In this document: one piece after another, positions 10,260 through 19,606 of the stretch
Position numbering within the stretch: position 1 is the stretch's first letter
How the letters are laid out: each line of letters starts with the position of its first letter
Assembly: GCA_002049455.2 (NCBI GenBank)
Contig: KV919274.1
Coordinates: forward strand, 1-35,073
DNA: 35,073 nucleotides
Direction of reading: 5' to 3'
From: Porphyra umbilicalis
Lineage: Eukaryota > Rhodophyta > Bangiophyceae > Bangiales > Bangiaceae
Made by a program: the position numbers and the translations under genes
The notes under the pieces: model-generated
The model's input: only the letters and a program-made list of their open reading frames with translations
What the model was told of the DNA's origin: nothing
Database searches by the model: none

Positions 10260-11444
10260 TCGGCAAGATGACGAACCAACGTGGTGGTGCTTAGAACTGC
10301 TACACAAATGGTATGGCCAGGGGGGCGGATGGACCGACCGGGGGGTACCCATGTATGTGGCGATCGATCGTAAGCCTGAAAATGGCTGTGAGATCCAACA
10401 CACAGCATGTGGGCGAAGCGGCATCATGCTTTACCTCCAACTCGTGAGTACTGCAGGGGACCAGCGGCAGCGACTTGCCCCCGCCGAGAGCCGCCTGCTG
10501 CACGAGCTGTCGTCTTGAAGCGCCTAGTTTCCAACTGGGGCGGTACGGATTGAGTTGTATGCGGAGATTCGTACTTTGCCAGCGTCCAGGCGGCCCTGGA
10601 GCTGAAGAGTATGGGCTTGCGCGTCGTCGGTGTGGTCAAGAACTCCACGACACGGTACCCAATGGCTGCTCTCTCCACGCTGGAGGTGCCGTCTCGTGGC
10701 TCGAGCGCCTCGCTGTACCATCGAGATGCTGCTGGCCAAATCGACCTGATGGCCGCGATGTGGGTGGATCGTGACCGTCGCTACTTCATTTCGACAACAT
10801 CTACCTGTCTCGACGGGACGCCGATTGAACGGCTGCGGTGGCGAACCGGTGCGGAGAAGTCGAAACTTGCGCCCCTGACTATCCGGCAGCCGCAAGTTGC
10901 GGAGGTCTACTATCAATCGTGTGCCCAAATCGATCGCCACAATCGCTGCCGACCGGACGATATACGGCACGAGAACAAGTACGGCACCCATGATTGGTCG
11001 ACGCGAGTGAATATGTCTATCCTCGGCATTTGTGTTGTGGACTGCTGGATACTCTACGCTGGGGCTTGTGGCCCCCTGGGTCGCGAGACTCAAGCGCACT
11101 TCTACGAGGACCTGGCAGCAGTTCTAACCGAGAATCGCTACGATTCGACAGGCTTGCGAGGTCGTCCCGTGTCAGCATCGGCGGCGGGGCCTCCGGAGGT
11201 CGCACCATCGTACGGCGTGGGCTCGCATCTGACGCCCACGTTGAAGCGCAGGAAGCTGACTGATTCTTCGGAATCTGGATTCCTGGCGCAGCGCAACTGC
11301 CGAGTCTGCAAGACGCGGCGCACGACCTTAGTGTGTTCGACTTGCCGCGAGTGCGGTGGAGAGGAGGTCTTCTTGTGTGCACCGCGGGAGGGCCGCCAGT
11401 GCTTTTTGCAGCATCTGCGGGCCACTCACAATCTCAAGGTGTAG
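10260..11444 (+). pseudogene. piggyBac-like (PGBD) transposase relic
   Basis: Encodes much of a piggyBac-type DDE transposase in two frames. Upstream: VPMYVAIDRKPENGCEIQ followed by TACGRSGIMLYLQLV (about 10345-10450). Downstream: VVCGDSYFASVQAALELK, WVDRDRRYFISTTS and YYQSCAQIDRHNR followed by a W-containing helix, in the order expected for the family. The C-terminus (about residues 228-277 of the downstream frame, ending at 11444) is a Cys/His-rich finger with CRVC, CSTC, LC and CF..H spacing, like the piggyBac cysteine-rich domain. The frame changes near 10500-10520, and there is an in-frame TGA at about 10555 between TD and VVCGDSYF, where Arg (CGA) would fit. The copy is therefore inactive. 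I found no TTAA-flanked terminal repeats. Confidence 0.7.
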
Positions 11445-11728
11445 TGGATTGAGCGCACAGTGTGGGTGCCGATGCAGGCGTGTTGTTTGTGAAGGTTGGA
11501 GCTGTGAGCTCTCTTAGGTCTGCAGATGCGCGTGTTTTATGTGTAGAGAGGGGATGTGCGATGAGCAAGTTTTGTCGATATGTGGAGGCCCTGGTGTCTG
11601 CCTGCATCACACATGGTGGTGGAGTGGTAACGGAGTGCCTCTTTGCTACAAACAGAGAATGGGATGAGTCGTGAGCCGTCGGAAGCCCCTTCTCATAAGC
11701 AAACAACTCAGAATCGACGATTTTCGGT
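11445..11728. other. Region downstream of the transposase relic, no gene seen
   Basis: Moderate GC with only short frames. It probably contains the 3' flank of the piggyBac-like element, but I could not identify its terminal repeat. Confidence 0.3.
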
Positions 11729-11768
11729 GAGGATCAATTGATCCTCAAGAGAGGATCAATTGATCCTC
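11729..11768. repeat. Two perfect 18-bp palindromes in tandem
   Basis: GAGGATCAATTGATCCTC is a perfect palindrome and occurs twice, at 11729-11746 and 11751-11768, separated by AAGA. Each can form a hairpin, and the pair can pair with itself in several ways. It lies 18 bases to the left of the MITE-like element and may belong to a transposon end or a dimeric protein-binding site. Confidence 0.85.
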
Positions 11769-11786
11769 GCGATCAGGGGAATAGAC

Positions 11787-12183
11787 ACTATTGCTGATCC
11801 CCGAATTGTGTCCTGGCGGACAGAGACTGACTTGTGGACCAACTCTCTCCACCAATCAGATGCGCCCCTGGGACTGGCTTGGTGCTTCTGATTGCTTACA
11901 TGGGCCCATACAGCCTGGAAATCAACATCAGCTCCTCTTTTTTTGTGCCCTTCTGGCAAGGAACCAGTAGAAAATCTCAAGATCTCGCGTGGGCAGCTTG
12001 CTCCCTGCCAAGAAAAGCGGATCAAGCGGCAACAAACAGTGAATTCTGCTGGATGCAAGGTCCCGGCACCAAATGCGGGCTTTCGATTGGCTTCGATGCC
12101 TTCTGACTGTCGTTTTAAACCAATAGAGTGCTCTTTTTCAGAGTCACTGACCCTCAGGACAAAATTCGGGGATCAGCAATAGT
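11787..12183. mobile_element. MITE-like element with 28-bp terminal inverted repeats
   Basis: The sequence 11787-11814 is the reverse complement of 12156-12183 at 27 of 28 positions. The shared core includes TTCGGGGATCAGCAATAGT. The 397-base unit has no coding capacity I can support, is AT-richer than the surroundings, and resembles a non-autonomous DNA transposon. I could not see a convincing target-site duplication, so the true ends may lie further out, for example at the palindromes on the left. Confidence 0.6.
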
Positions 12184-12187
12184 AGAG

Positions 12188-12418
12188 GACAGCAACTCAT
12201 GGATGAGTTGACCTGGATTAGTACTGATTCACTGGAGATATCAGAAATGGGGCAACTCTGGCATCTGGTTGGTCTTTCTGACCAGACAATCCGCACTTGT
12301 CTGATTGGTCCTCAGGACCAGGTCAGGACTGCATGAGAGCTTTTAGCGCTTGCAGATTAACAAATGCGAGCATTGGTTGTACCACGGAGCGGGTCGCGTA
12401 CTGTACAGTACGGCCCCG
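12188..12418 (+). repeat. Dispersed repeat A, copy 1
   Basis: This 230-base segment recurs in the same orientation at 16514-16744. Shared blocks include a GACAGCAACTC start, a TGATTGGTCCTCAGGACCAG block (itself nearly palindromic) and a GTACCACGGAG block near the end. The copies differ by many substitutions and small indels, so they are old. Confidence 0.7.
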
Positions 12419-13002
12419 AAGAACGCCTGGGGTAGGCCAGAAACGTAGCACCCTTCCTAGGCCATTAGTGTAGCACCCACACTGGAACGTGCAGTTTGGA
12501 TTCGTGATTTGACAAGCGCGACAGTCTGGCTGCTGCGTGATTATATTTTTCGGAAATCAAGGCACGTGCGTGCAATACCCTGGCCTTCAGGGCGGTGGCG
12601 CGCTCGGCGACGCATCGACACCGGACACGCCGGCCGGCTCCATAGCCGCGAGCGCGCACGGGGGCACGTACAGCCACGCTGCCGTGGCGGGGAGAATGTG
12701 GGGCGGGGAAAGGGGTGCCGCCGCTGCCACCGCAGCGGCGGCGGCCCGCCGGCGTCGCGCGACGCCCACAGGAGGGGCTGTCACTCCGCCGCGCAGCGCA
12801 CCTACGCACGGCGGGCAGGGTGGCCGACACGGCGCACGGGCGGGCGGGTGGGACTGATCGCCGCGCGATGGTGCGCCTCCAACCGCGCCGCTAGGTGGCG
12901 TCAGCAACCGCCGACGCGTCGCCGCAACAGAAGACGGCGCGCAGGCACGATCACCCGCGGGTCATCGTGGGCGCGTCGAACCCCGGAAGTCGCTGCGCGC
13001 GG
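12419..13002. other. GC-rich stretch, no supported gene
   Basis: Several frames are open on both strands because the sequence is GC-rich (12509-13066 plus, 12465-12907 minus). None has a recognisable domain or balanced composition. It may be the inner part of the larger element that ends in the repeat at 13003-13272. Confidence 0.3.
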
Positions 13003-13272
13003 TCGCCGCGCGCAACTCGGGGCGGTGGGGGGGGGCAGAGGGGCAGACGCCGTCCGGGCCCTGTAACCCTTGTGGCAGGAGAGTCCTTCTCAGCCACGTA
13101 ATTCTATTCGCTTTTTAGCGTCATCGCGACCCTTCCAACGTTGACACGCCCTCAGATCCCTGAGGACACGAATGCAGACTGCCACCTCTGAAACGGAGAT
13201 CAAGTCCCAATATCTAAGTATATGTGTGCATCACTACACTTTGAGAGCACCCTGTCCTAAAGGCCAGGGAAA
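13003..13272 (+). repeat. Dispersed repeat D, copy 1 (inverted partner at right edge)
   Basis: The segment is the reverse complement of 34806-35073 with high but imperfect identity over about 270 bases. Shared blocks include the GCCGTCCGGGCCCTGT region, TTTTAGCGTCATCGCGA, GACACGCCCTCAGATCCCTG and TTTGAGAGCACCCTGTCCTA. The outer edge is sharp and carries a small CCCTG...CAGGG inverted repeat (CCCTGTCCTAAAGGCCAGGG), typical of a DNA transposon end. The partner runs off the window, so the full length is unknown. Confidence 0.75.
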
Positions 13273-13907
13273 TGGATTGGATGACCAAGAAATACGCATT
13301 TTTTGGTCTGGAACCAGCCATTCTCAAACGCACCCTCTCTCCCCACCCCCCCCACCCCCCCCCACCCCCCCACCACACCCCGTTCCGCCGATCGGCGAAC
13401 CCACCTCCCTCGCGACCGCGCATTGCCGGCGCTCACCGCGACCACCCCGACATCCGTTGATCCTCGACGCAGCCGCAATCGACGATTTGCCCGCGAGGTG
13501 CCCTGCGTCGCACGGTTTCGCGAAGGTGAGTGCCTGGAGACTGATATTTGCTGTGAAGTCTGGGGCTGGCGGCGGTTGGAGCGAGAAGGGGGTGGAGGGA
13601 AGGCCGCGTCCGATCAGGAGGGTGCCATGCGCTTGCGTCCAGCGCCTCCGGAATGAAGACCGCTGGGGGGGTGCGCCCAGCTGAACGCCGTCGGCGGCTC
13701 GCCGTCGGCTGCTCAATTCGAAGTACCTGCCCATTGACTGTTCGGCTGCTGCCACTTGCAATTTCTTTGCTTCTCCGAACTGAAACCAAATCTGACTCAA
13801 CCAGTGTTGCCTCACTGACAGAGGGGCTACCGGGTCTGGACCCACTCGAAGATGGTCGCGAAGACCGTCTTCGAGGGCGCCCAACTTCGGGGCCGCACTG
13901 TAGTGCC
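13273..13907. other. Region with C-run and short frames, no supported gene
   Basis: Contains a C-rich tract at about 13340-13380. A minus-strand frame of 284 codons (13433-14287) and overlapping plus-strand frames exist here, but they cover repeats and show no domain. Confidence 0.3.
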
Positions 13908-14085
13908 GTATTGCTGTCTTCCCAATTTTGGCCGATCCCGTCGATGCCAAGAGGTGTGATCAACAGTGTGAAACAGCGTCTCAGCCATCCACCCAGCCGG
14001 ATAAAGTCGACTAACCAATGGGCAGTTGACCCAGCCCCCTTCTTGACTTTGACCACATCGGCCAAAATTGGGAAGACAGCAATAC
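13908..14085. repeat. Perfect 29-bp inverted repeat around a 120-bp loop
   Basis: The sequence 13908-13936 (beginning GTATTGCTGTCTTCCCAATT) is the exact reverse complement of 14057-14085. Perfect conservation over 29 bases with a 120-base interior suggests a small foldback or MITE. The flanks show no target-site duplication. Confidence 0.75.
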
Positions 14086-14093
14086 CACGACCA

Positions 14094-14205
14094 ACATACA
14101 CCACACACACAAGGCAAGCCCCGCCACCGAGAAGGCCCACCTGCTCATATATGTCCGGGAACAAGAACAGAACACATGAAGGAACAGCGCAGAAAAGACG
14201 AAACA
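14094..14205 (+). repeat. Dispersed repeat B, copy 1
   Basis: Matches 16747-16865 in the same orientation, for example over ACACACAAGGCAAGCCCCGC and the GAAGGCC and CACATGA blocks. The ATG chosen for the Gly-rich gene lies inside this repeat. Confidence 0.7.
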
Positions 14206-14286
14206 GAAGGCTTTCCCGCAACGCCAGCGACCGGCTCAGCGCCGCCACTGGCGGCGCCGCCTCCGCCGACACCCCCGCCTCGGCCA

Positions 14287-14321
<35 letters not shown>

Positions 14322-14707
14322 TCGTCCGAAGCCGAGTACGCGCTCGACCCCCCCCCCTATCCATGGGCGGCGACGCGGAGCGCTCCTTTGGGGCGTCCAT
14401 GCTCTTTGCGGGCGCCCCCTTCACGGCGGTCCAGTCCCTTGCGTCGGGCGCCTTCCCGTCGGGCGCCCTCACCTTTGCGCCCGGCGGTGGGCGGCGGCGG
14501 TCGCCCCCGTCGGGCGGGTCGGGCGGCTCCCCGCCACGCCCGCCGAGGCGCGCGGGCCCCGCCGACGGCGGGGGCCACCACCCAGAGCCGCGAAGCGGCT
14601 CGAGCGGCGGCGGCGGCCGCGGCGGCGCCCGCCGGCCGCCGGTCGCGTCGCGCCAAGGGTCCCTCCCCGCCCCCTCGTCGGCGGGCTCCCGCGGCGGCGG
14701 CGGGTGG

Positions 14708-14773
<66 letters not shown>

Positions 14774-15185
14774 CGCCGCCGCCGCCCGCCGGCGCTCAGC
14801 GGGGGCACGGGCGCTTCCTCCCCCGCCCGCCCGCGTCGGCGCGCCACATCTCCCTCCCCGCCCCGACCGGCGCCGATCCGTACGCGCCCTTCCCGTCCCT
14901 CCCCTCGGTCGTCATCCCGCGGCGGCACGCGACGGGCGGGGCGGCCGCCCGGCGGGGGCGGGGGCGCCCCCCCCCTCGGGCGGCGGCGGCGGCAACCGCC
15001 TCGCCAAACGCGCCACGTCCACGGCCGCGTCGACAACGACGCCGACGCACTCCTTTGCGTCGTTTCGCTCGTGGCGGCGGCGCGCGGCGGCGGCGGCCGC
15101 GTCGGCGGCGGCACCCGCCCCGCGCACAACCCCAGGGGCTGTAAGCGGGGACGCGCGGTGGCCGCCCACCAACAACGTCAAGTGA
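14151..15185 (+). CDS. Candidate Gly/Ser-rich protein, reads only with three frame slips
   Basis: Starting at the ATG at 14151, the frame encodes a basic N-terminus (MSGNKNRTHEGTAQKRRNRR) and a poly-Gly run. At the 10-base C run 14348-14357 the coding character moves to the frame containing SMGGDAERSFGASMLFAGAP. It moves again before SARHISLPAPTGADPYAPF (about 14840-14890) and again near the C run at 14967-14975, ending at TNNVK and a TGA at 15183-15185. One added base at each of three places makes a single frame of about 345 residues; only the first and last places are clearly homopolymers. A long GGC tract (about 14708-14770) would be poly-Gly. Composition suggests a disordered protein. I recognise no family, and non-coding low-complexity sequence remains possible. 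Confidence 0.4.
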
Positions 15186-15329
15186 GGTAAAGGCAGCCTA
15201 CATTGAAGGCTGCCCCCGGCGTTGAAGGCTGCGCGCATACATCTCATTGGTGGAAATGTTAGCTTACACTCTCGTTGAGAGACAGCCGCAACGTGTCCGT
15301 GGCCACCGTCGATCTGCCGGCGACGCGCC

Positions 15330-16300
15330 CCTGCGCACCGCCCGGCCGCGGCCTGCCCGCACCTGCCGCCGCCCCTGCCGCACCCGCCGCCGCCGCCGCT
15401 GCGGCCCCCGCCCCGGCCCCGGCCGCCCCCGCCCCCGCCGCCGCCGCCGCCGCCGCCATCCCCGCCCCCGCCGCCGCCGCCACCCCTGCCCCCGCCCCGG
15501 CCCTCGCCGCCGCCGCCGCTCCGGCCGCCGCCCCCGCCGCCGCCGCCGCCACCGGCACCGCCGCCGCCCCCGCACCCGCCCCGGCCCCCGCCACCCCCGC
15601 CGCCGCCGCTGCCCCCGCCGCCACCGCTCCCGCCTTCGCCCCGGCCCTCGCCGCCGCCGCCGCCCCCGCCGCCGCCCCCACCCGCGCCCCGGCCGCCGCT
15701 GCCCCCGTCGCCGCCGCCGCCGCCCCCGCCCCGGCCGCCACCGCCCCCGCCGCCGCCGCCCCCGCCCCTGTCCCGGCCCCCGCCGCCCCCGCGGCCCCCG
15801 CCGCCGCCGCGGCCCCCTCCCCCGCCGCCGCCGCCGCCGCCGCCCTCGCCCGCGCCCCGGCCCGCCGCCGCCGCCCTCGCCCCCGCCCCGGCCCCCGCCA
15901 CCCCCGCCGCCCCCGCCGCCCCCGCCGCCACCGCCTCCGCCTCTGCCCCGGCCCCCGCCGCCCCCGCGGCCCCGGCCCGCCGTCCCGGCCCTCGCCGCCG
16001 CCTCCGCCCCCGCCGCCACCGCCGTCGCCGCCGCCGCTGCCGCCCCCGCCCCTGGCCGCGGCTCCCACCGCTGCCGCCGCCCCTGCCCCTGGCCGTGGGC
16101 CCCGCTGCTGGCGCCGCCCCCGCCCCTGGCCGCCTCCCCCGCCTCTTGTCGCCACACCTGCCGCTGTCGCCGCTCCCGGCGCCGGCCGCCACCACCCTTG
16201 CTGGCGCCGCCCCCGCCCCTGTCCACCTCTCCCGCCGCTGGCCGCCGCCCCCGCCCGCGGTCGGGGACGGCGACCCCTCGGCGGGAGGGCGTGCTGTCGG
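15330..16300. repeat. GCC-rich minisatellite / low-complexity block
   Basis: Almost 1 kb of CCGCC-type sequence with recurring units such as CTGGCGCCGCCCCCGCCCCT. It keeps three or more frames open on both strands, giving poly-Ala/Pro, poly-Arg/Pro and poly-Gly readings. I therefore do not call a gene. The 16080-16380 end resembles the reverse complement of 18640-19140. Confidence 0.75.
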
Positions 16301-16513
16301 TGGCGGGTGGTGTGTGGCGGTTGTTGGGGTGGGTGTTCCGCGGCCGTCGGGTGTGGGTGGGGCAGCTGGTGGTGATGATTGTGTGGGAGCAGCCGGCTGC
16401 GGTAGCGGCCAGCGTCGGTGTAGTATGTTTGTGATACCTTCGCCCATAACTTGTCATGCCCTACGGGAAAATTTCGCCTGCATAGTGAGGCACCCATCAC
16501 TCAATGATCACCC

Positions 16514-16744
16514 GACAGCAACTCGTGGATGAGTTTTTCTGACTCAATAGTGATTCACCAGAGGCTTCAGAAATGAGACAACCCTGGCTTCTGATTGGTC
16601 CTCAGTACCAGAGAACCCGCGCCTCTGATTGGTCCTCAGGACCAGGTCAGGACAGTATTAGAACTGTTCGCGTCTGCTGATTAACCAATGCTAGCATTTG
16701 TTTACTTAGTACCACGGAGAGGGCTGCGTAGTGCGGTTCCCCGA
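16514..16744 (+). repeat. Dispersed repeat A, copy 2
   Basis: Second copy of the repeat at 12188-12418, in the same orientation, followed at once by a copy of repeat B. Confidence 0.7.
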
Positions 16745-16746
16745 CA

Positions 16747-16865
16747 GACATACACCACACACACAAGGCAAGCCCCGCCGCCGAGAAGGCCTACCTGCTC
16801 ACATATGCCGGGGAACAAGCCGGGCGCAACACATGAGAGAGCAGCCCAGTAAAGACAAAGCAGAA
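16747..16865 (+). repeat. Dispersed repeat B, copy 2
   Basis: Second copy of the segment at 14094-14205. Here it follows repeat A directly, whereas the first copy lies beside the 29-bp inverted repeat, so the A and B modules combine differently at the two places. Confidence 0.7.
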
Positions 16866-18262
16866 CGAAAGAAGAGAAAAGAAACTACAAAGTAACACGC
16901 CAGATACACGAAGAAGACGACCAGCAGAGCAAGAAGGGCACACGCTCATACCGTCAGGACCTCCTCTAAGATTGACCTCTGCATAGTGCACGGGACAGTG
17001 CTCCCCACCCCCATCCACCAAAGAATCATCAGCGAGTGATACGTCCTCCCGACCAGAAAAACACCCGAGGCACCGAGAGACATGCAACATGCCAACAGAA
17101 GGAGGCGATACAGTTTCGGAGACAATAGATGCTCATGTCGCGGAGGCGGGCGGTGGTGGCGGGGGCGGGGTCGCGACAGGGGGGGGTCGCGGTCGGGGGG
17201 GGCGCGCCGTAGGATGTTCGAGGCGGGGGAAGTGGTGATGGGGGGGGAGGACGACGGGGACGGGTGATGTCGGGGGGGAGGGGAGGGCGAGAGGAGGACA
17301 CGGCGGCAGAGGGCGGCGAGGTAGCAGAGGACGGCGCCGGCTGCGTAGCAGGTGAGTGCGAGAGGCGGCCGACGACAACTGGTTCAAGAGGGCGCGCCCT
17401 TCTCACCCCGGCCACGAGGCGTCTCGTCCGCCGAACGCAGCAAAAATTTAAGCGGAAGGACGCGCCGCGACCGTGTCAGAGTGTCAGTCGGAAGGCCCGG
17501 CAGCCCCTGTGGGTGGAAAGATTCCACAGCTGTAAGCCCCCAGGGCTGTGCGTGGGCGGCTGTGCTGCCCTCGTGGCTGCAGGCTGGGGAGTGGAAAGAA
17601 TCTGACTCATCAGGCAGTTCATTTTGACGCGATAGGCTGCGCATTTCCCGTAGGGATGGGCCACGACTACGTGTGCGCGGGGAGCCTACGGGTCTTTCAG
17701 GGAGGGCCTAGAGTGCCGTGGCAGTGTACCGCCTCCACAGGCGACTCATAAGCACGATTTTGGGGTGGCTGGGCTAGCTAAAAGGACACAATGCGCCGTG
17801 GTTATCCTACGACCGTCCTGGTGTGGCTTTTTAGCCTCTATCGAGTGTATGAGATGTAACAAAGCCAACGCACACAGATACTTGGCCAGCAGGCAGACAG
17901 GGCACCGTGGGGAGGTAGCGGCATATCTGGCCGCTGTGAACTTGGAGGGGCGAGAAAAGTAGGAAGGAGGCGTTTGTACACCTAGCGACCTACGTTTCCG
18001 TTCCCAGGATCCTTCAAAGCACCAGAAACGACCCTCTCTGAAAAAGTGGTACTTCGGTCGAGTTCGTCCCAGACATGCCGTATGCTCCTCCTTCATGGAC
18101 CAGATGGCAGCGTGTAACCCGGCGGTGACCAGATCATGCCGTCTCCTACAAAAGTTGAACATAATGGGCAAAGGGTGCTTTAGGAGGTATGCAGTGTTGT
18201 TTTGTTTGCAAGAAAAGAAGCAAAACTGTTATAGGCAGCAAGTGAAGCGCAGGGTCCCAACC
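16866..18262. other. Long stretch without a supported gene
   Basis: Short frames only. The most protein-like is a minus-strand frame of 141 codons at 17746-18171 (with RPKYHFFREGRFWCFEGSW), in lower-GC sequence. It has no recognisable domain and could be chance or a transposon scrap. The block 17140-17300 is G-rich low complexity. Confidence 0.3.
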
Positions 18263-18365
18263 CACTGGATTGAACAGTGTCAGAGAAAATACATGATCCA
18301 CTGGTTTGGACAGTGTCAGTCTCGATCTGCCGAGAACACTGGATTTGAAACACTGTCAGAGGGGG
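18263..18365 (+). repeat. Three imperfect direct repeats of about 37 bp
   Basis: CACTGG, a T-rich spacer and an ACAGTGTCAG-like block recur at 18263, 18299 and 18337, at 36 and 38 base spacing. CACTG and CAGTG within each unit are inverted relative to each other, so each unit can form a small stem. Function unknown. Confidence 0.55.
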
Positions 18366-18639
18366 TCCATTCACACTGCTTGGTGGAGCCCCCTCGTTCC
18401 TGGGACGGATACGACTGCCGTCGTCAGTGCCTTTTCTGTCGTTTACACTATGTCTGAAGCGCTATCAGAAGAGGCCATCTCCCCTCTACCCCCGTTCCCC
18501 GTCTCTTCCCCCCCGACACCGACCCTTTTTCGCTCACGATCACGCTGACTCTCGAGTCCGCCGCCCCCCCCCACATAAATACTGCTTCCCCACACCACCT
18601 CTGCCTTTCCTCCCCGCTGCTGCCTCCCCCCCATCCCCC

Positions 18640-19200
18640 AAGCATTTCCGCCGCCCAACCCATATTCGACGGCCGCGGACCACCCACCCCAAAACCGACC
18701 GCCGCCACCACCCGCCAACCGCCACCGACGGCCCGCCCCTCTGCCGACGGCACACGCGCCGGGATCGCCGCCTCTGACCGCCGGCGAGGGCGGCGGTTAG
18801 CGACGGGGGCGGCGGCGACGGCTGGGGCGGCACCGGCAGGGGGGATGGCGGCCAGCAGCGATGGCGGCGCCAGCGGCGGGAGCTGCAGCCAGATGCGGGA
18901 GCGGTGGCAGCAGCGGGGGTGGCGGCCAGCGGTGGGGACGGCGCCAGCGGTGGAAGCCGCGGCCAGGGGCGCCGGCGGGAGCGGAGCCGGCCAGGGGGTC
19001 GGCCGTCAGCGGCCAGGGTGGCGACAGCGGTAGGGGCGGCGGCGGCGGCTGGGGCAACGGCTGGCGGCGGGGGAAGCGGCCAGCGGCGGGGGCGGGGCCC
19101 AGGGACGGGGGCGGCGGCCGGCGGCGGGGGCGGAGCCTGTAGGGGAGGGGCGGCCTGCGGGGGGGAGGCGGCCGGCGGAGGGGGCGCCGCAACGGCCAAG
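18640..19200. repeat. GC-rich minisatellite block, inverted relative of 15330-16380
   Basis: Read on the minus strand, this block has the same kinds of units (CTGGCCGCC..., CTGGCGCCG...) and the same flank (GTCGGTGGCGG, then GGGTGGGTG and CCGCGGCCGTCG) as the block ending near 16380 on the plus strand. It is therefore an inverted family member. Open frames on both strands are composition artefacts. Confidence 0.6.
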
Positions 19201-19606
19201 GCTGGCTTTTTACCGGCTCAGACCTCTCTGACCAGCGACGCTGCCGTGTCGTCGCCGCCAGCCACGACAGCCCGAGGCACACCGGCAGGACATGGCTGTC
19301 AGCACTGGCCATCCTATTCAATTTCCTACACGTGTATGCGGTTGAGAATGAAGGCTGTTGCACCCTTCATTCCTAATGTCATTTGAGAATGAAGGCTGCC
19401 ATTACCGGTGCTCACAACGTCATTACCTAGCCGCCGCGTGTCAGACGGCGCCGCGGCGGGGCGCCGCGGCGGGGTGGCGCGTGGAAGAGGAGGGCGGCCG
19501 GCGCGCCGGCACACTGATGGGACGAGCGCCTGCCGGCGGCGGCGCCACCGCCCGCGGCGGCAGCCGCACGCCTGATACAGGCACGACGACGCGCCGCCAC
19601 GCGCCC
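19201..19606. other. Intergenic, no gene seen
   Basis: Contains a doubled TGAGAATGAAGGCTG motif at about 19341 and 19384. Otherwise it is GC-rich sequence forming the 3' flank of the cyclophilin gene. Confidence 0.35.

Noticed and set aside
11756..12058. 100-codon minus-strand frame within the MITE-like unit
   Set aside because: It spans the terminal repeat and has no domain; probably chance.
15259..16500. Frames of 360-510 codons on both strands (poly-Gly, poly-Ala/Pro, Arg/Pro)
   Set aside because: Several frames are open at once because the sequence lacks A/T; no domain, no start context and no composition typical of the confident genes.
18540..19199. Pro/Ala-rich minus-strand frame of 219 codons
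   Set aside because: It coincides with the minisatellite block and has open mirror frames.
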